64,000 bases of DNA from assembly GCA_021521415.1 (NCBI GenBank), contig JAIQDT010001940.1, forward strand, positions 124,001-188,000, read 5' to 3'. Made by a program: the position numbers and the translations under genes. Shown in pieces: positions 1 through 11,489 of the stretch (position 1 is its first letter; the number at the start of each line of letters is the position of its first letter). This stretch comes from Bidens hawaiensis. Its lineage: Eukaryota > Streptophyta > Magnoliopsida > Asterales > Asteraceae. The notes beneath the pieces were generated by a model. That model saw nothing but the letters and a program-made list of their open reading frames with translations, was not told the origin of the DNA and searched no databases.

Positions 1-2346
1 TTGGTATACCACTTTGACCAAGACACCTACGCCGCTGCAGGCGATTCATGAAGGAGCGTTAGTACACGCGAAGATGAGCCGTTTGTGGCCATTTCCCACT
101 TTGGAACCGTATTTTGAAAATTCTGACAAGAGTAAGTTTTTATTTTATTCTTCTATAATTTTACCTCGCACCCTTGACATTTTTCAATTATAGGTGAGGG
201 CTCTATTCTTTCCACTCTCTTGGATAAAGTGGAAGGTCTGATGGTGTGCCGGCCCATTGGTCCGAACGAGTTACCGTTTCTTGAACGCACCCGGCACAAC
301 TTTTTGTTCTCTACCCGTCGCACAGAGCCTGTGTTGTCTGAGGCTATGTTCGCAAAAGGTGAGGAGATCATCGCCGAAGGTGAGGGAATTTTAAAACCTC
401 AACCTCTTGCTACCATGACTCCTAGCGGAGTGATAGTACTTCTATCTTCTAGTGAAGAATCGTCACCCCGTTGTGGAGAAGCAATTATTGATACTACTGA
501 CTCCACACACGTCCTGTCCTCGTCTATAGGTTTAACCCGCAAGCTGGGTTCGAAGGTAACCGCAGACTCGTTGACATGTGATGAGGGTTTTCTCCAAATG
601 ACTGGTGATGCTGACGTTGAGGGGGAGCCTCAAGCAGTTGGTGCGGGTGCTTCCAAAGCCGCTGGAGGTGAGGAGATCATCGCCGAAGGTGAGGGAATTC
701 TAAAACCTCAACCTCTTGCTGCCATGACTCCTAGCGGGGTGATAGTACTTCTATCTTCTAGTGAAGAATCATCACCCGTTGTGGAGAAGCAATTATTAAT
801 ACTACTGACTCCACACACGTCCTGTCCTCGTCTATAGGTTTAACCCACAAGCTGGGTTCGAAGGTAACCGCAGACTTGGTGACATGTGATGAGGGTGATC
901 TACAAACGACTGGTGATGCTGACGTTGAGGGGGAGCCTCAAGCAGTTGGTGCGGGTGCTTCCAAAGCCGCTGGCAAACGTAAAGTTCGACCCACCAAGGC
1001 TGCTCCTTCCAAGAAGTCAAAAAAGGCAAAACTTGTCAACTTGGAATCACACCTTCACCAACTTGATTCCGGAGATATTTCCTTAGGTGATTTTCAATGT
1101 TCCTTAAATTTGTCAATGATTATAAATCAGACATATGTCTAATGTATGATTGTCGTTTTACAGTAGGCCTGAAAGACTTTTCTAAAGATGTTTCAGGTTT
1201 GAAAAGTTCAAACCACCGCCTCCACCATCTCCACCATCTAACACCACCAAAGATCCAATCCTTGTTGCGGATGATTCTCCTCTGAAGAATAAGGAAGTTG
1301 GAAATACTCATGATTTCAATATGTCACCTTCCTTCAATGTTCATCGCTTAAGAGATCAAGGAGATGTTAGTACATTCGCCTATGGGCATCAGACCTCTCC
1401 ATCTCCTCATGAGGAAGATACTTCCCCACATCATCCGCTTTGGTCTTTACGCCGAAATTCAACGCTAAACGAAGTGGATGTATGTTTTGAATATTTGCGG
1501 GAAAGCCTTCCCCCCGCAGAAAGGGAGCGACAATGTCGCCGTATTCGCCAAGAATTACTGCACTCAAACTCTTATCATTTGGCGAATACTATTTCGACTA
1601 TCCAGGAAATATGCCGAGACTGGCTAGCGATGAATGAGGAGTTGGATGACCTAGAAATTAACTTAGCTAAATCCAAGAAAGAAGCCCTCGGGGCTATGAA
1701 TGAGGCTAAAGAGAGCCGTCAAGCTTTAGAAGCCAAGAAGGCTGATCTCCTCGCTGCTGAGGTAGTCAAGAACGTTCTCCAAAAGCAAGTGGACGAACAA
1801 GCGGATTTGATAAAAACTCTTCAAGCTGAACCAACAGCGAAGGACGAGCGTTTGACATACCTTGCCACCAAAAGCCGAGACCAGGCCTTGGAGTGTGCTG
1901 GTCATAAAATGAAACTTGTCCGAGCTAAGGCGGACAAGAAGTGGTTTTTAGCGGAAGGAGTTCCCAAGGTATTTGTCTTATTTTTGTTGTAGATAATCAA
2001 ATTGTCCATACTTACTTATGTTTAATTATTTCAACAGGCTATCACCGATGTCCGGGATAGTGACGAGCTTGGGGACTGTGTAGCGATTCTTTTGAAGGCG
2101 TCCAAACAAGCTGGCCGTCAGATAGGCTTCCAGGAAGGCTACAAATTCGCTTCAGAGGGCAAGCTTCCGGAAGAATATATTCTGCACGGCTAGGATACTG
2201 CTACGATACTTATCCAAAGGTCAAAAACTTTTGATTCTTTAATGATTTCTCTTGTGGAGCAGATATCCGAGCTTGCGGACGAGGAGGACAGCATAGATCA
2301 GCTGAAGGACCTCCTTGGACTTGCTGAGGAAGATGAAGAGGATTAA
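1..2346 (+). pseudogene. Antisense ORF (aORF) of the Tat-lineage element, spliced, disrupted
   Basis: This plus-strand coding stretch lies antisense to gag-pol. It resembles the plant proteins labelled 'putative gypsy-type transposase', whose role in the element is not known to me. Visible exons are: up to 131; 194 to about 1086; about 1164-1968; and 2038-2346. Introns 132-193 and 1969-2037 have clear GT...AG borders. The product has a Ser/Glu-rich middle, a basic stretch KRKVRPTKAAPSKKSKKAK near 976-1032, a Pro-rich patch near 1217-1240, and an Ala/Lys/Glu-rich coiled-coil-like segment at about 1590-1960. Three lesions are seen: a one-base loss in the second duplicated block near 773, a frame change near 1200, and a TAG at 2191-2193 inside otherwise continuous frame ending in an acidic tail before TAA 2344-2346. 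The N-terminus is off the window. Confidence 0.75.
358..974 (+). repeat. 309-bp tandem duplication inside the aORF
   Basis: The block beginning GGTGAGGAGATCATCGCCGA at 358 recurs at 667, a spacing of 309 bp (103 codons). The two units are nearly identical to about 973. A run of four C in unit 1 (near 464) is three C in unit 2 (near 773), so unit 2 loses frame. The duplication was frame-preserving when made and was broken afterwards. Confidence 0.9.
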
Positions 2347-2525
2347 GATAGAGCGAATAATGATAATGCAGGAGGCGGAGATGCTGCCCCATAGATGTAG
2401 ATTTATCTTCCTTGTAATCATATTTCCTTTGTAATCCCATTTGACCAATAATAAGAAGTTTGTTTTATCAGGTACACTTTGTCTTATTCTTCATAATATA
2501 AGTGTTTGTAGGATTCTTGTTTGTC

Positions 2526-2571
2526 AATAAAGGATTACATAGCAACACGTATTTACATGAGACTGAAATAA
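2526..2571 (+). promoter_or_regulatory. Candidate poly(A) signals for the antisense ORF
   Basis: AATAAA occurs at 2526-2531 and again at about 2566-2571 on the plus strand. The first is about 180 bp beyond the aORF stop and lies in the 267-bp gap before the end of the integrase frame. This fits a separate plus-strand transcript, but AATAAA is common in AT-rich DNA. Confidence 0.35.
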
Positions 2572-2613
2572 ATTTCCATAGATTAGGCATAAGCCGTATT
2601 ACAAAAAATGAAA

Positions 2614-3805
2614 TTACATAGCGTTAGCTAGTCGCACGCAGGCCCAAAACATAAAATAAAAGCGTACACAATATATGTAGCATTTTTTCAACTGAGCCCC
2701 GTTCCAAGTTCTGGGAATCTCAGTCCCGTCCAGTTTTTCTAACTTGTAGGCGCCTTTAGATAACACTTGTTTGACTTTGTAAGGTCCCTCCCAAGTTGGG
2801 GCGAACTTGCCCGGAGGCTCCTGGCCAGAAGCCTCATTATTGCAGAAGACAAAGTCTCCAGCATCGAACTCGCATTTTTGGACCCGTGAGTTGTAATATT
2901 TTTGCAACTGGCGTTTATAGTTGTGATCACGGATCAATGCTAATTCTCTTCTCTCCTCGAGGAGGTCAAGATTCATCCTGAGTTCGTGATCATTGTCATT
3001 GATCGACAAAACTCTTGCGGATGGAATCCCAATTTCGGCTGGGATCATGGCCTCCGTGCCATACGTTAGACTAAAAGGCATTTCAGAATTGCTAGAATTC
3101 TTTTGGGTGCCAAAGTATATGGGACAACTCATCAACCCAGCCTGTCCGTTTAGTTCCTAACCTCGCTTTGATCCCTTCTTTGATAGTTCGGTTGGTTCTC
3201 TCGACCTGACCGTTTGCTTGCGGATGTGCTACAGATGCGAAATTTTGAATGACTTGAAGTTCTTTCAGCCATTCCTGTAGTCCGTTGTCTGCAAATTGGG
3301 TCCCATTGTCACTTACCAGTTCCTGCGGAAGACCAAAACGGCAGATAATGAATTTTCACAGGAATTTCTTAACACTTGATGCCGTTATTGATGCGACCGG
3401 TTTGGTTTCAACCCACTTGGTGAAATAATCAATGGCCACTATCAAGAATTTGACTCGTCCAAGAGCTTCCGGGAAAGGTCTCATGATGTCAATAGCCCAT
3501 TTCTTGAACGGCCAGGTGGATGTTACCGAAATCAACTCATTCTTTGGGCGTAATGTATTGGGGGCATGATATTGGCAAGAATCACACGTTCTGATTTCTT
3601 GCATAGCGTCTAAATGCATGCCAGGCCAATAATACCCCGCATTAATGAGTTTTGCCACAGTCATTCTAGGACCCGTGTGTAGGCCATAGATGCCTTCGTG
3701 TACTTCTCGCATTAAGTAGTTCGCGTCTTCCGCGTCCACACAACGCAACAAAGGTCCTAAGAATGATCGCCGGTACAACACGCCATCATTCATTTGGTAA
3801 TTCAA
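2614..3805 (-). pseudogene. Integrase region of the Tat-lineage element
   Basis: Read from 3805 downward. An HHCC zinc-binding domain appears first (HEGIYGLHTG then CDSCQYHA). The DDE core follows: AIDIMRPF with the first Asp, VSDNGTQF with the second, and the Glu in GQVERTNRTIKE. A C-terminal segment contains PFSLTYGTEAM and a GPYKV block typical of plant gypsy integrases. The integrase would insert the cDNA copy. Breaks are TGA at 3358-3356 just before the second catalytic Asp, and stops plus a frame change near 3110-3140. The last frame ends at 2614. It cannot be translated as one protein. Confidence 0.88.
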
Positions 3806-3830
3806 GGCCTTGTGTTTTATCTTTCGTGCC

Positions 3831-5580
3831 TCAGCCTTTTTTTGCTGGGAGGACTCCGGATGATAAATAAACCTTAATTGGTGTCATCCATGATTCGATG
3901 CCCGTTTGGATTAACAAAACTTGATTTTGTGGAACGGACGGGTGGTCCAGGACTTCAATGCGGATATCCTTAGCAAAGTGCTCGAAATTTGTTGAAGCTA
4001 ACTTGCTATGGGCGTCCGCAGATTTGTTCTCGCTCCTCTTAATGTGGATAACATTAAAAGAAGAGAATTGACGAATTAAGTCCTTTGCATGCGACAGATA
4101 GGAAGCCATAACATCATTCTTTGCTTCATAAGTACCATTAATCTGCCCAGCAATAATCAAAGACTCCACCCGTGTTTCCAAATGTTTTACCCCGAGCTTT
4201 TTGGCTATCCTCAAGCCTGCCAGAAAAGCCTCATATTCTGCCTCGTTGTTAGTATTCATGAAGTCTAATTTTATGGCATATGTGAACTCATGGCCCTCGA
4301 GGTTAACTAGCCTGAGGCCTGCACCAGACCCCTCGCTGCTTGAAGCTCCGTCCGTGAACAATGACCAAATTTGCTCTTGTTCAGGAGGTGCTTGGGGTTG
4401 TTGATCGATAAAACATTCCTTCTCTTTGTGCTGCGGAACCTCGGTAATGAAGCCCGCAAGCACCTGTCCCTTGATTATTGGTCTAGGTTTATACTCGATC
4501 GCATGTTCACCCAACTCAATGGCCCACTTTGCCAATCGCCCAGACAATTCAGGCTCACTTAGTACATTCTTGAGTTTATATCCAGTTAAGACGTTTATGG
4601 GATGTCCCTGAAAATACATGCGGAGTCGTCGGGCTGCATAGACCAGTGCTAGAACAAGTTTTTCTAACATTGAGTACCTGGTCTCCGGATCTGACAACAT
4701 CCTACTGACATAGTAAATTGTAGTTTGGACGTTCTTTCTGTCCGTCAGTAGTACGGCTCCCACAGCAATGTCAAATGCCGATAAGTACACCGTCAACGGT
4801 TCTTTCGCATAAGAAGCTGTTAACGTGGGCAATTCCATCCAATTCCATCCAACGTTGACATGAATGGGTAATATTTTGCCACATGATTTGCTAGAAAGCA
4901 ATTTAGCGCCACTAATCTTCCGTTAAGTGTTTGAACCTCTTTGAGGGAAGAAGGGGAATGAATGCGGGCTACAGCCTGAACTTTATCAGGATTGGCTTTG
5001 AAGCCCACGCCTGTGACAATCACTCCAAGGAATTTCCCCTCTTCCGTCCCAAATGAACATTTAGCTGGATTCAGCTTCATGTTAATGCTTCTTAAAGTCT
5101 CAAAAGTTTCTTCGATATCTCTCAGCATTTGACCTTCCTCAATGCTTTTGATCACCAAGTCATCCATGTAAACCTCTAAATTTCGACCAATATGGTTCTT
5201 GAATGCTTGATCCATAAACCGTTGATATGTGGCACTAGCATTCTTCAGTCCGAAAGGCATCATTTTATAGCAAAAAGTGTCTTGGTCAGTTCGGAATGCT
5301 GTTTTATTCTCATCGCTCGCAGCCATGCGGATTTGATTATTGTCTTTGTAGGCGTCTAAGAGTATTTGAATTTAAACGGGGCCACAGCATCGACTTTGAG
5401 ATCTATTTCAGGTAATGGGTAGCAATCCTTCGGGCAAGCTTTGTTCAGGTCTTTAAAATCTATGCACGTCCGCCGTGTTCCGTTACTCTTTGGAACGATG
5501 ACAGGATTAGCCACCCATGTCTGATATTTGATTTCACGAATGATCCCGGCTTGAAGCAAATCTTGCACTTGTTCATTCAT
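3831..5580 (-). pseudogene. Reverse transcriptase plus two RNase H domains
   Basis: RT starts around 5580 (VPKSNGTRRTCIDFKDLN) and continues to the catalytic YMDD at 5170-5159, followed by KLNPAKCSFG and FLG. A one-base-type frame break near 5360 separates the two RT halves. RNase H of the Ty3 type follows (LTVYLSAFDIAVGAVLL), then a second RNase H (SLFTDGASS, NNEAEYEAFLAGL, SADAHSKLAS). The second domain is the archaeal-type RNase H that marks the Tat clade. Where relatives have a catalytic Asp-Ser in this domain, this copy reads RVESLIIAGQ, so the Asp has become Glu. The dual RNase H places the element confidently; its activity is very doubtful. Confidence 0.9.
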
Positions 5581-5592
5581 GGCTTTCGTTTG

Positions 5593-6280
5593 TTATGGGC
5601 CCATCTTCCGCTTTTTCGGGACAATTGGTGTAAACACCGGGTTTACCCTTAACTTGTGTTCCGCAATGCTCCGCGGGACACCAGTCATGTCCGCGGGCTG
5701 CCAAGCAAAGATATCCATATTTTTAGTCAACAGTTGTTTTAAGAAAGTTCTCACTATTTCTGAAATAGCGGGTCTAATTATGACTGTCTGATCAGGAAAC
5801 TTTTTATTCAATACCCATCTCTCTAGCTTGGCTCTCTGAGTTTGCTTTGGGACTGTGCTAGGTTTTGAGCTCTCTGTTGCAAAGCAGTGTCGGTTGACAT
5901 GAATGATTGCTATGCCAGTGCGTGTTGGGACCACAACTGCACCGTGGGCAGTGGACGAATGAGCATTGAAATCACCAATTGCTTCTCTCCCTAGAAAAAA
6001 ATGTCGTGTTTAGAAGTTGCTGGTAGGACTAAAAATTCAACTTCCTCAGTTCTTGAATGGATCTTGTCACTAAGAGTGACCGGGAAGGATCCAGAAACGG
6101 GAGTATGAATGGGTTTTAGCCGCTCTTTGTCTTCCTCATCCAATTGCTCGAAGCATTGTTCGTACATGATGTCGGTATCAAAGAATACATATTGTGACCG
6201 GTAGTGACCGAAGAGAGCAGTGATTATTAACGGATTCTTGTTGCACGGTCCCCCTTTTATTCGTGGAAAAATTACTGGCT
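5593..6280 (-). pseudogene. Aspartic protease and protease-RT linker
   Basis: The retropepsin-like region precedes RT. The motif region near 6179-6174 reads FFDTDIMYEQCF. The Gly and small residues that normally follow Asp-Thr in the active site are absent, which looks like a short in-frame deletion. The frame is interrupted by a stop at 5991, and a new frame at 5934-5593 carries the linker up to RT, ending in a stop just before the RT N-terminus. The protease would process Gag-Pol, but without its active-site glycine this copy should be inactive. Confidence 0.75.
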
Positions 6281-8149
6281 CATTTTTCCACTCCTCTTCC
6301 AAAAACTCTCTCATTTTTCCGCCAACCTTATATCCACCTTGAATCATGTGAACGTTTAAATCCTTAACTTGTCTTTTGGCTGGGCCCTGACTATCCCTTG
6401 CAGGAGGTTTTCCAGTCTCTGGTCTTTTGACCAAATGTTCGAGTTTGCTATTTTTTACCGCTGCCTCGATCTCGTTATTCAGGGCCACACACTCATTTGT
6501 GTTGTGTCCAATGTCGTTATGATACGAGCAGTGCTTTTTGTTATCAAGGAACGATTTCCGTGGTAATGGTTGGGGCTTCCGGAAAGTCAAATTTTCGGTG
6601 GTGAGAATATCTGAAGGGGTCTTTGACATTGCAGTCCAGCTGTTAGAAGACCGAGCTGAAAAGTTTTGTTTGTTCTTATTACCTATCAAAGACCTTGCAT
6701 CGAATTGCTTTGATGGTTCTGAAGTTGGTTGAAGCCTTGACCAAATTGTTCCCTTGGCTTGCCTGTTTGGTCTCGGAGTTTGGAACTCGACTCTTGACAA
6801 TTGCTTTTTAGCTACTAGAGCCCAAAGTTTTTTCAGTTCTTGCACACAATTTGGCTGCCTTCATAATCTCATCCCAGGATTCGGGCATTCCGTCTCTTCC
6901 CGTTAGAGTACGGATCAACGCATCACTATTCACGTTCTTGCGGAATGCTCCTCTTTTCAAATCATCACTAACCCCACCGATGTTAAGGCTCTCGTTATTA
7001 AAACGAGTAATGAAGTCCTCGATAGACTCATTATTTAGCCTTGATACATCCAATATTTCTGAAGGGTCGCGAGTATGTTTCTTTTGTTGGCTAAAATGCA
7101 GAGAAAATTTGGATACAAAGTCATTTCAACTTTTAATCTGCACACCAGGTAGTTTCTCAAACCATTCTCACGCAGCTCCAGTGAATGTTAGTGCGAACAT
7201 GTGACACCAGTATGGAAGAGTCCAACCACTGACTCCTCCAACCGTGACAAATCTCAGCAAATGATCGCTGGGATCTGTCATTCCATTGTACGTCCCAACA
7301 GATGTTGGAATTTTTGCGTTCATTGGGAATGGAGCTGTCGCAATGCTTGAGATAAACTTTGACTTTTCAGCAAAGGATTCTGGGTGATATGGTAGTTGAA
7401 AAATCATGCTCAGCATCACTGTGATATTCCGCATGGCGAACAACTGGTCGCGGGTGACTAGCTCTTTCACGCGAATGGAGTCGACTGTAACCCGTGTAAT
7501 AACTACCATCGGGATGATACGTCGAATCCTGGGCATCAAACTCGTCCAAGTAAGACGCCATCCGCATGTCCACACGAGGACGAGGGAGCAACCTTCTTAC
7601 TTCACTTGGATTTTGTTTCGTTCGTTGACTGTAACGGATCTTACTTCCTCTCCCTATTGGTGGAGGAGAAAGGGATCTCCTGGGAGATTCCTCATAAGTC
7701 ATGTTTCGAGCATGGAAACGCTCGTTGCGTACTCTACGCTCATATTCGGCTACCAAGTTCTCTTGCTGGATGCGAAGCCATTCGTCTGGAGACAACAATC
7801 CCGTAGATCTAGAATTTTGGTGATGAGTTCTTACTGGATCAGACTCACCAGAATCATCTTGCAGACCTAATTCCGAACGAGTCCGGTGGGTGTCCCTCAT
7901 AATTCGTCCCAAGTCACCTAGATTTGATCCTTTTGGTGCTGTGACATTTCCCAAATTAGTGGGGGTTAACCCAACTGGTGATGTAATACGCTCGAGGATA
8001 CGTCCTCCAGGTGTTACATCAGCAGTTCGTGAATTAAGGGCCGTGGCACGTGCAAAAATACTTGAAACAAAGCCTTCAGGTATTTCTGTTCCGGTAACAC
8101 GTGAATCCGGCGCAGAGGTCCCCGTCGGCCCTTCAGGAACTTGACTCAT
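6281..8149 (-). pseudogene. Gag of the Tat-lineage element
   Basis: The first ATG is at 8149-8147, 60 bp from the LTR edge. The N-terminal part is low-complexity. A frame change around 7370-7570 leads into the conserved retrotransposon gag domain (HMFALTFTGAA, EWFEKLPGV, LHFSQQKKHT, FITRFNNESLNI). A zinc-knuckle-like segment, CSYHNDIGHNTNEC, lies near 6530. In-frame TGA codons at 7170-7168 and 7128-7126 sit where relatives have Arg and Trp, so both can be explained by C-to-T or G-to-A change typical of methylated, silenced repeats. Another frame break lies near 6840. The protein would form the capsid and bind RNA if intact. Confidence 0.85.
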
Positions 8150-8193
8150 ATCATACAACGAAATGGAAAAAAGTTACTGTTGTTCTAACAAAA

Positions 8194-8208
8194 GCACGGA
8201 TGGCGCCA
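8194..8208 (-). other. Primer-binding site of the gypsy element
   Basis: On the minus strand the sequence next to the 5' LTR reads TGGCGCCATCCGTGC. TGGCGCC is the usual start of plant gypsy primer sites complementary to the CCA end of a tRNA. Two bases separate it from the LTR. I cannot name the tRNA with certainty. Confidence 0.7.
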
Positions 8209-8209
8209 G

Positions 8210-9146
8210 TGAAGAAACACGGATCTACTCCCCTTGACGGGTCTTAGATCCAATGAGTCCACAAAGTAGGATACGGATAACAACCAGTACGATACAAGTC
8301 CAATTCCCAAAGTCCACTGATGTGAACCTGCAAAACAGACACCGTGAGCTCGTTACGGGAAGGACAAGAGGGGGGGTCTTCCCGTAACCACCCTCCGGCG
8401 TGAGAATAAGTACAATTCCGACAAAGATAAAGTACTTAAGTAAATAGTGAGAGTGTAGTGGGAGTGAGTATCTAAATACCTCATGAAGATTGAGAGAGTA
8501 TTTATAGCCGAAGGGTGTGAGAAGATGATTGGGCCAGCTGTCCTTTTCAGAAGATGCTCTCGTAACCACATGGACACGTGTCCTCATATGATAGGTTCAG
8601 TTATACGTTGCATGTGCATGTATAACAACATGGACATGTGTCATAACGGGATAGGATGATAGACGACCCTTGCCATGTGCACGGTTATAACGGCTTTGCC
8701 AGGTGTCCTTTATTCATTGGGCGAGAGGTCACGTATTGCCCAAGAAAGCATCTTGGTAAATCTTCTAGAAAGTAGTTAGTTATTGATAGCTGTCCCAGGG
8801 CCTTACCTCGTGGTCATTTACGCGGACGGGTACTCAGTCTTGCGGATGACTTCTGAGGGTGCCAGGATGTTTCCGCATGTACCATGAGGGTGTTTCTTCC
8901 TCATATGGTTAAGCGAGTGATCCATATATCCCACGTGTGCCTTATGAGGGGCCCTCAATTGATCCGCGGGTATTACTTAAGGGTATTTGGACCTTTTCAG
9001 TACCCTACCTCTATACCTGCTGAGGATGTAGACGTACTAAAGATATATGATCAAATGGTTTTACAATTCACATACAACGACTAGATCCTCTTCTTGAAGA
9101 CAAGGACAAAAGAATGTCTTGGATCCATAACCGTAATGTTACAACA
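8210..9146 (-). repeat. 5' LTR of the Tat-lineage element (right edge uncertain)
   Basis: In the element sense the LTR ends ...TTCTTCA just before the primer site, that is TGAAGAAACACGG at 8210 on the plus strand. A TATA box (TATAAATA on the minus strand) lies at 8506-8499, and the U3 part extends to the right. The outer end is not fixed, because the second LTR is off the window. 9146 is a plausible TG/CA-type border only. No ORF is expected here. Confidence 0.6.
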
Positions 9147-9300
9147 ATATTAATTAAAATCCTCAAATAAATATATAAAATAATGATAGTTGATCCCAAT
9201 ATCCATTACAATATAAGGTTTTGCTAGTTTGTGGGAAATTAAATAGTATAGTATCCATTTAAAAATAACTAAAAACTATATAGTTACGAAACATTGAATA

Positions 9301-9507
9301 TTATAACCAATTTTGCCAACTGCAGTCTACAACACTACTTTTGTGCAACTTAGTCCAAAAGACAAGTGGTTGGGTAGAATGGAGGCCATAACTATTCCCA
9401 ATCGTTCTCAACACAGCAAATACGTCACTTGAGATAAAGTGCTTATCAACAAACCATTTATAAAAGTTGCATACTGCTCTTTCATTTTCACTGGCAGAGC
9501 ATCCCAT
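9301..9507 (-). other. Short unexplained coding-like fragment
   Basis: A 68-residue frame reads DVFAVLRTIGNSYGLHS and continues to a Trp-rich end, VVDCSWQNWL. Its composition looks more protein-like than neighbouring frames. I do not recognise the family and see no flanking exons. It may be a gene fragment or chance. Confidence 0.2.
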
Positions 9508-11489
9508 CCTATAGGTTATGGGCTGTTGTCACAATCGGTTTATGGAACAATTTGATCGAAAAACACAAAACAAAATATATGAAAAGCATCCAAGTATCCC
9601 ATCTCTTGGCTGTTCATTAATCGCACCATATGTTACAATAATGATCATCTCGATCAAATATGTAACTGGTTAAAGATAACTATTGTTGAACGTACAGGAT
9701 TAAAGTTGTAACATATACCTGGAAATAGGATTTGATGTGTCCGTTGTAGAATAACTAAATCAAATGTCATTCCATTAATGATTTGAAACATTACATTATG
9801 ATTATAATTAAAGTATAAAAACCGTATATTTGGTGCAATAGGAGGGAACACACGTGTGTGGATCTAAAGGAAATTTCCCCTTTTGCGAGCAAGGTCGGCT
9901 TTGGGTCCGTGTAAGCTGTGCAGCTGCACAGGCCAGTAACTAATAGGAGCCATGAATTTTGACAACGGTCGAGAGATCCAAAAGCCTAATAAAAAACCTG
10001 AATAAAAATTATAAGGAGGTGTTTGTTTATTCGGAAAAGGTTTTCCTGGTCTTTTTTGTCTGTGTCATGTAGACCAGCAGACATTGAAGTTTGCAGATTG
10101 CTTGTTTTCCGGAAGACAATTCATTAAAAAAGGTCTGCACACTCTCTTTCTCGCGCAAACATGGACCACTCACTTTTCAAATTTTCTAACATCTTCTTTC
10201 ATTCCTTTCATTCCATAAGGTCTCTCAAAACCCTAGCCCCTTTCTTCAAAACTCTATTCACGTCACCCACCTCCCTCCCTCCACCTCCGGCCGCCCCCCT
10301 TTCATTCATTTGTTTACGTTAAGGTTTGATTTCTTACATTGTAACAATTATTATTTTCTATCTTAGGATTAACTTATGATTCTTGTTGATAGGTTTTGTT
10401 GTTGATTAATGTTAATTAAGCTTTTGTTTGATTTGTTAAGAATTTTAGTAGGCTTGATTACCATTAGTTCGTTCGGTTTGTTTATAAATATTCTATCTTA
10501 GGTTTTGTTAAGAATTTTAGTAGGTTTGATTTGTTTATGTTTAGCTGGTTTTCTTGTTGATTAATGTTAATTTAGGTTTTGGTTTTGTTGCTTGATTAAT
10601 GTTAATTGATCACTTGAATATTGTTTATGTTTTGTTTGGTTGTTGATTAATAGAAATGGGAGAGAAATAATACGAGGTTGAAGCACATTGCATTGCATCA
10701 ATTCGGGAATATATGACATAGTTACGAGATGAAATTACTAGCAGTTAATGCAAGGTACCGAACAAATTATTTAACAAAAATGTTATGATGGTTTTATGAA
10801 TATTATCTTAGTGTTGTTTGACTATTATTTAAATTTCGATGTAGAATGATTTTTTTTATTTAAATTTCAGCTTATTTTAAAAGAAATTTGTTTCATCTTA
10901 GCAGTCTGCAAATGTTAAGTAAACAATCTTCTTCTTGCAGACTGCAGAGTTTGGTCTATCTCTTTTGCTACAGATATATACAGTTGTGGTTCGTAGATTG
11001 CAGACATTTTACCTCAGAAAAAACAAATAGCACCTATCTCCGGCTCAAATATAAAATGCTTGGAGGTTGGAAAACTCTGACCCGCCTTGGCACATTGGAT
11101 GAGTAATAACTTTAACTAATTTAAAATTTTGTCCTAAACTTATTCAAGCCCGTTATTATTTCCTTTTTTAATTACATATATTGTTTAAGTTATTTCTATA
11201 TTGACTACAAAATAAATATTTTGCTATAATTAAATTTCTTTTAATATAACAATTACGAAATTTTATTAAATTTATATACAGTTAGTAGTAACTTTATAAA
11301 ATATGTGTATTATACATTAACTAATCAAGATCATTATTTTTGTTAAGGTCACCTAAATTTCATACTAATGTTAATTATTTCTAATAAAAAAATAGTTCTT
11401 TTAAGTATATAAGGAAATCGTATTTAAATTTAGTTGTCATTTATAAAAAAAATATCCTACAAATCTTTTTGGCTATATGTTTGTTTGAT
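9508..11489. other. Gene-free stretch, possible degenerate TIR element
   Basis: No convincing gene. A CT-rich segment at 10140-10300 contains AAACCCTAG (telo-box-like). GGAGGTGTTTGTTTATTC near 10015 and its approximate inverse near 11020 (AACAAATAGCACC) could be the ends of a degenerate PIF/Harbinger- or hAT-type element. No target duplication was found. Confidence 0.3.

Larger units (their letters stand above)
1..9146 (-). mobile_element. Ty3-gypsy LTR retrotransposon, Tat/Retand-like, degenerate, truncated by window edge
   Basis: On the minus strand, domains run in the order gag, aspartic protease, RT, RNase H, a second RNase H, integrase. A plus-strand ORF then follows between integrase and the 3' LTR. 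A second, archaeal-type RNase H together with an antisense ORF downstream of pol is the published signature of the Tat clade (Retand/Ogre relatives). The 5' LTR lies at the right, with the primer site at 8202-8208. The 3' LTR is outside the window to the left. Many stops and frameshifts make this copy non-functional. The right border (about 9146) is a guess, because the partner LTR is not visible. Confidence 0.9.

Noticed and set aside
5579..7870. Plus-strand frames within gag-pol (for example 7406-7870)
   Set aside because: They lie opposite recognisable gag and pol domains and show no motif of their own.
10220..10240. AAACCCTAG telo-box as evidence of a gene promoter
   Set aside because: No coding region follows, and the motif is short.
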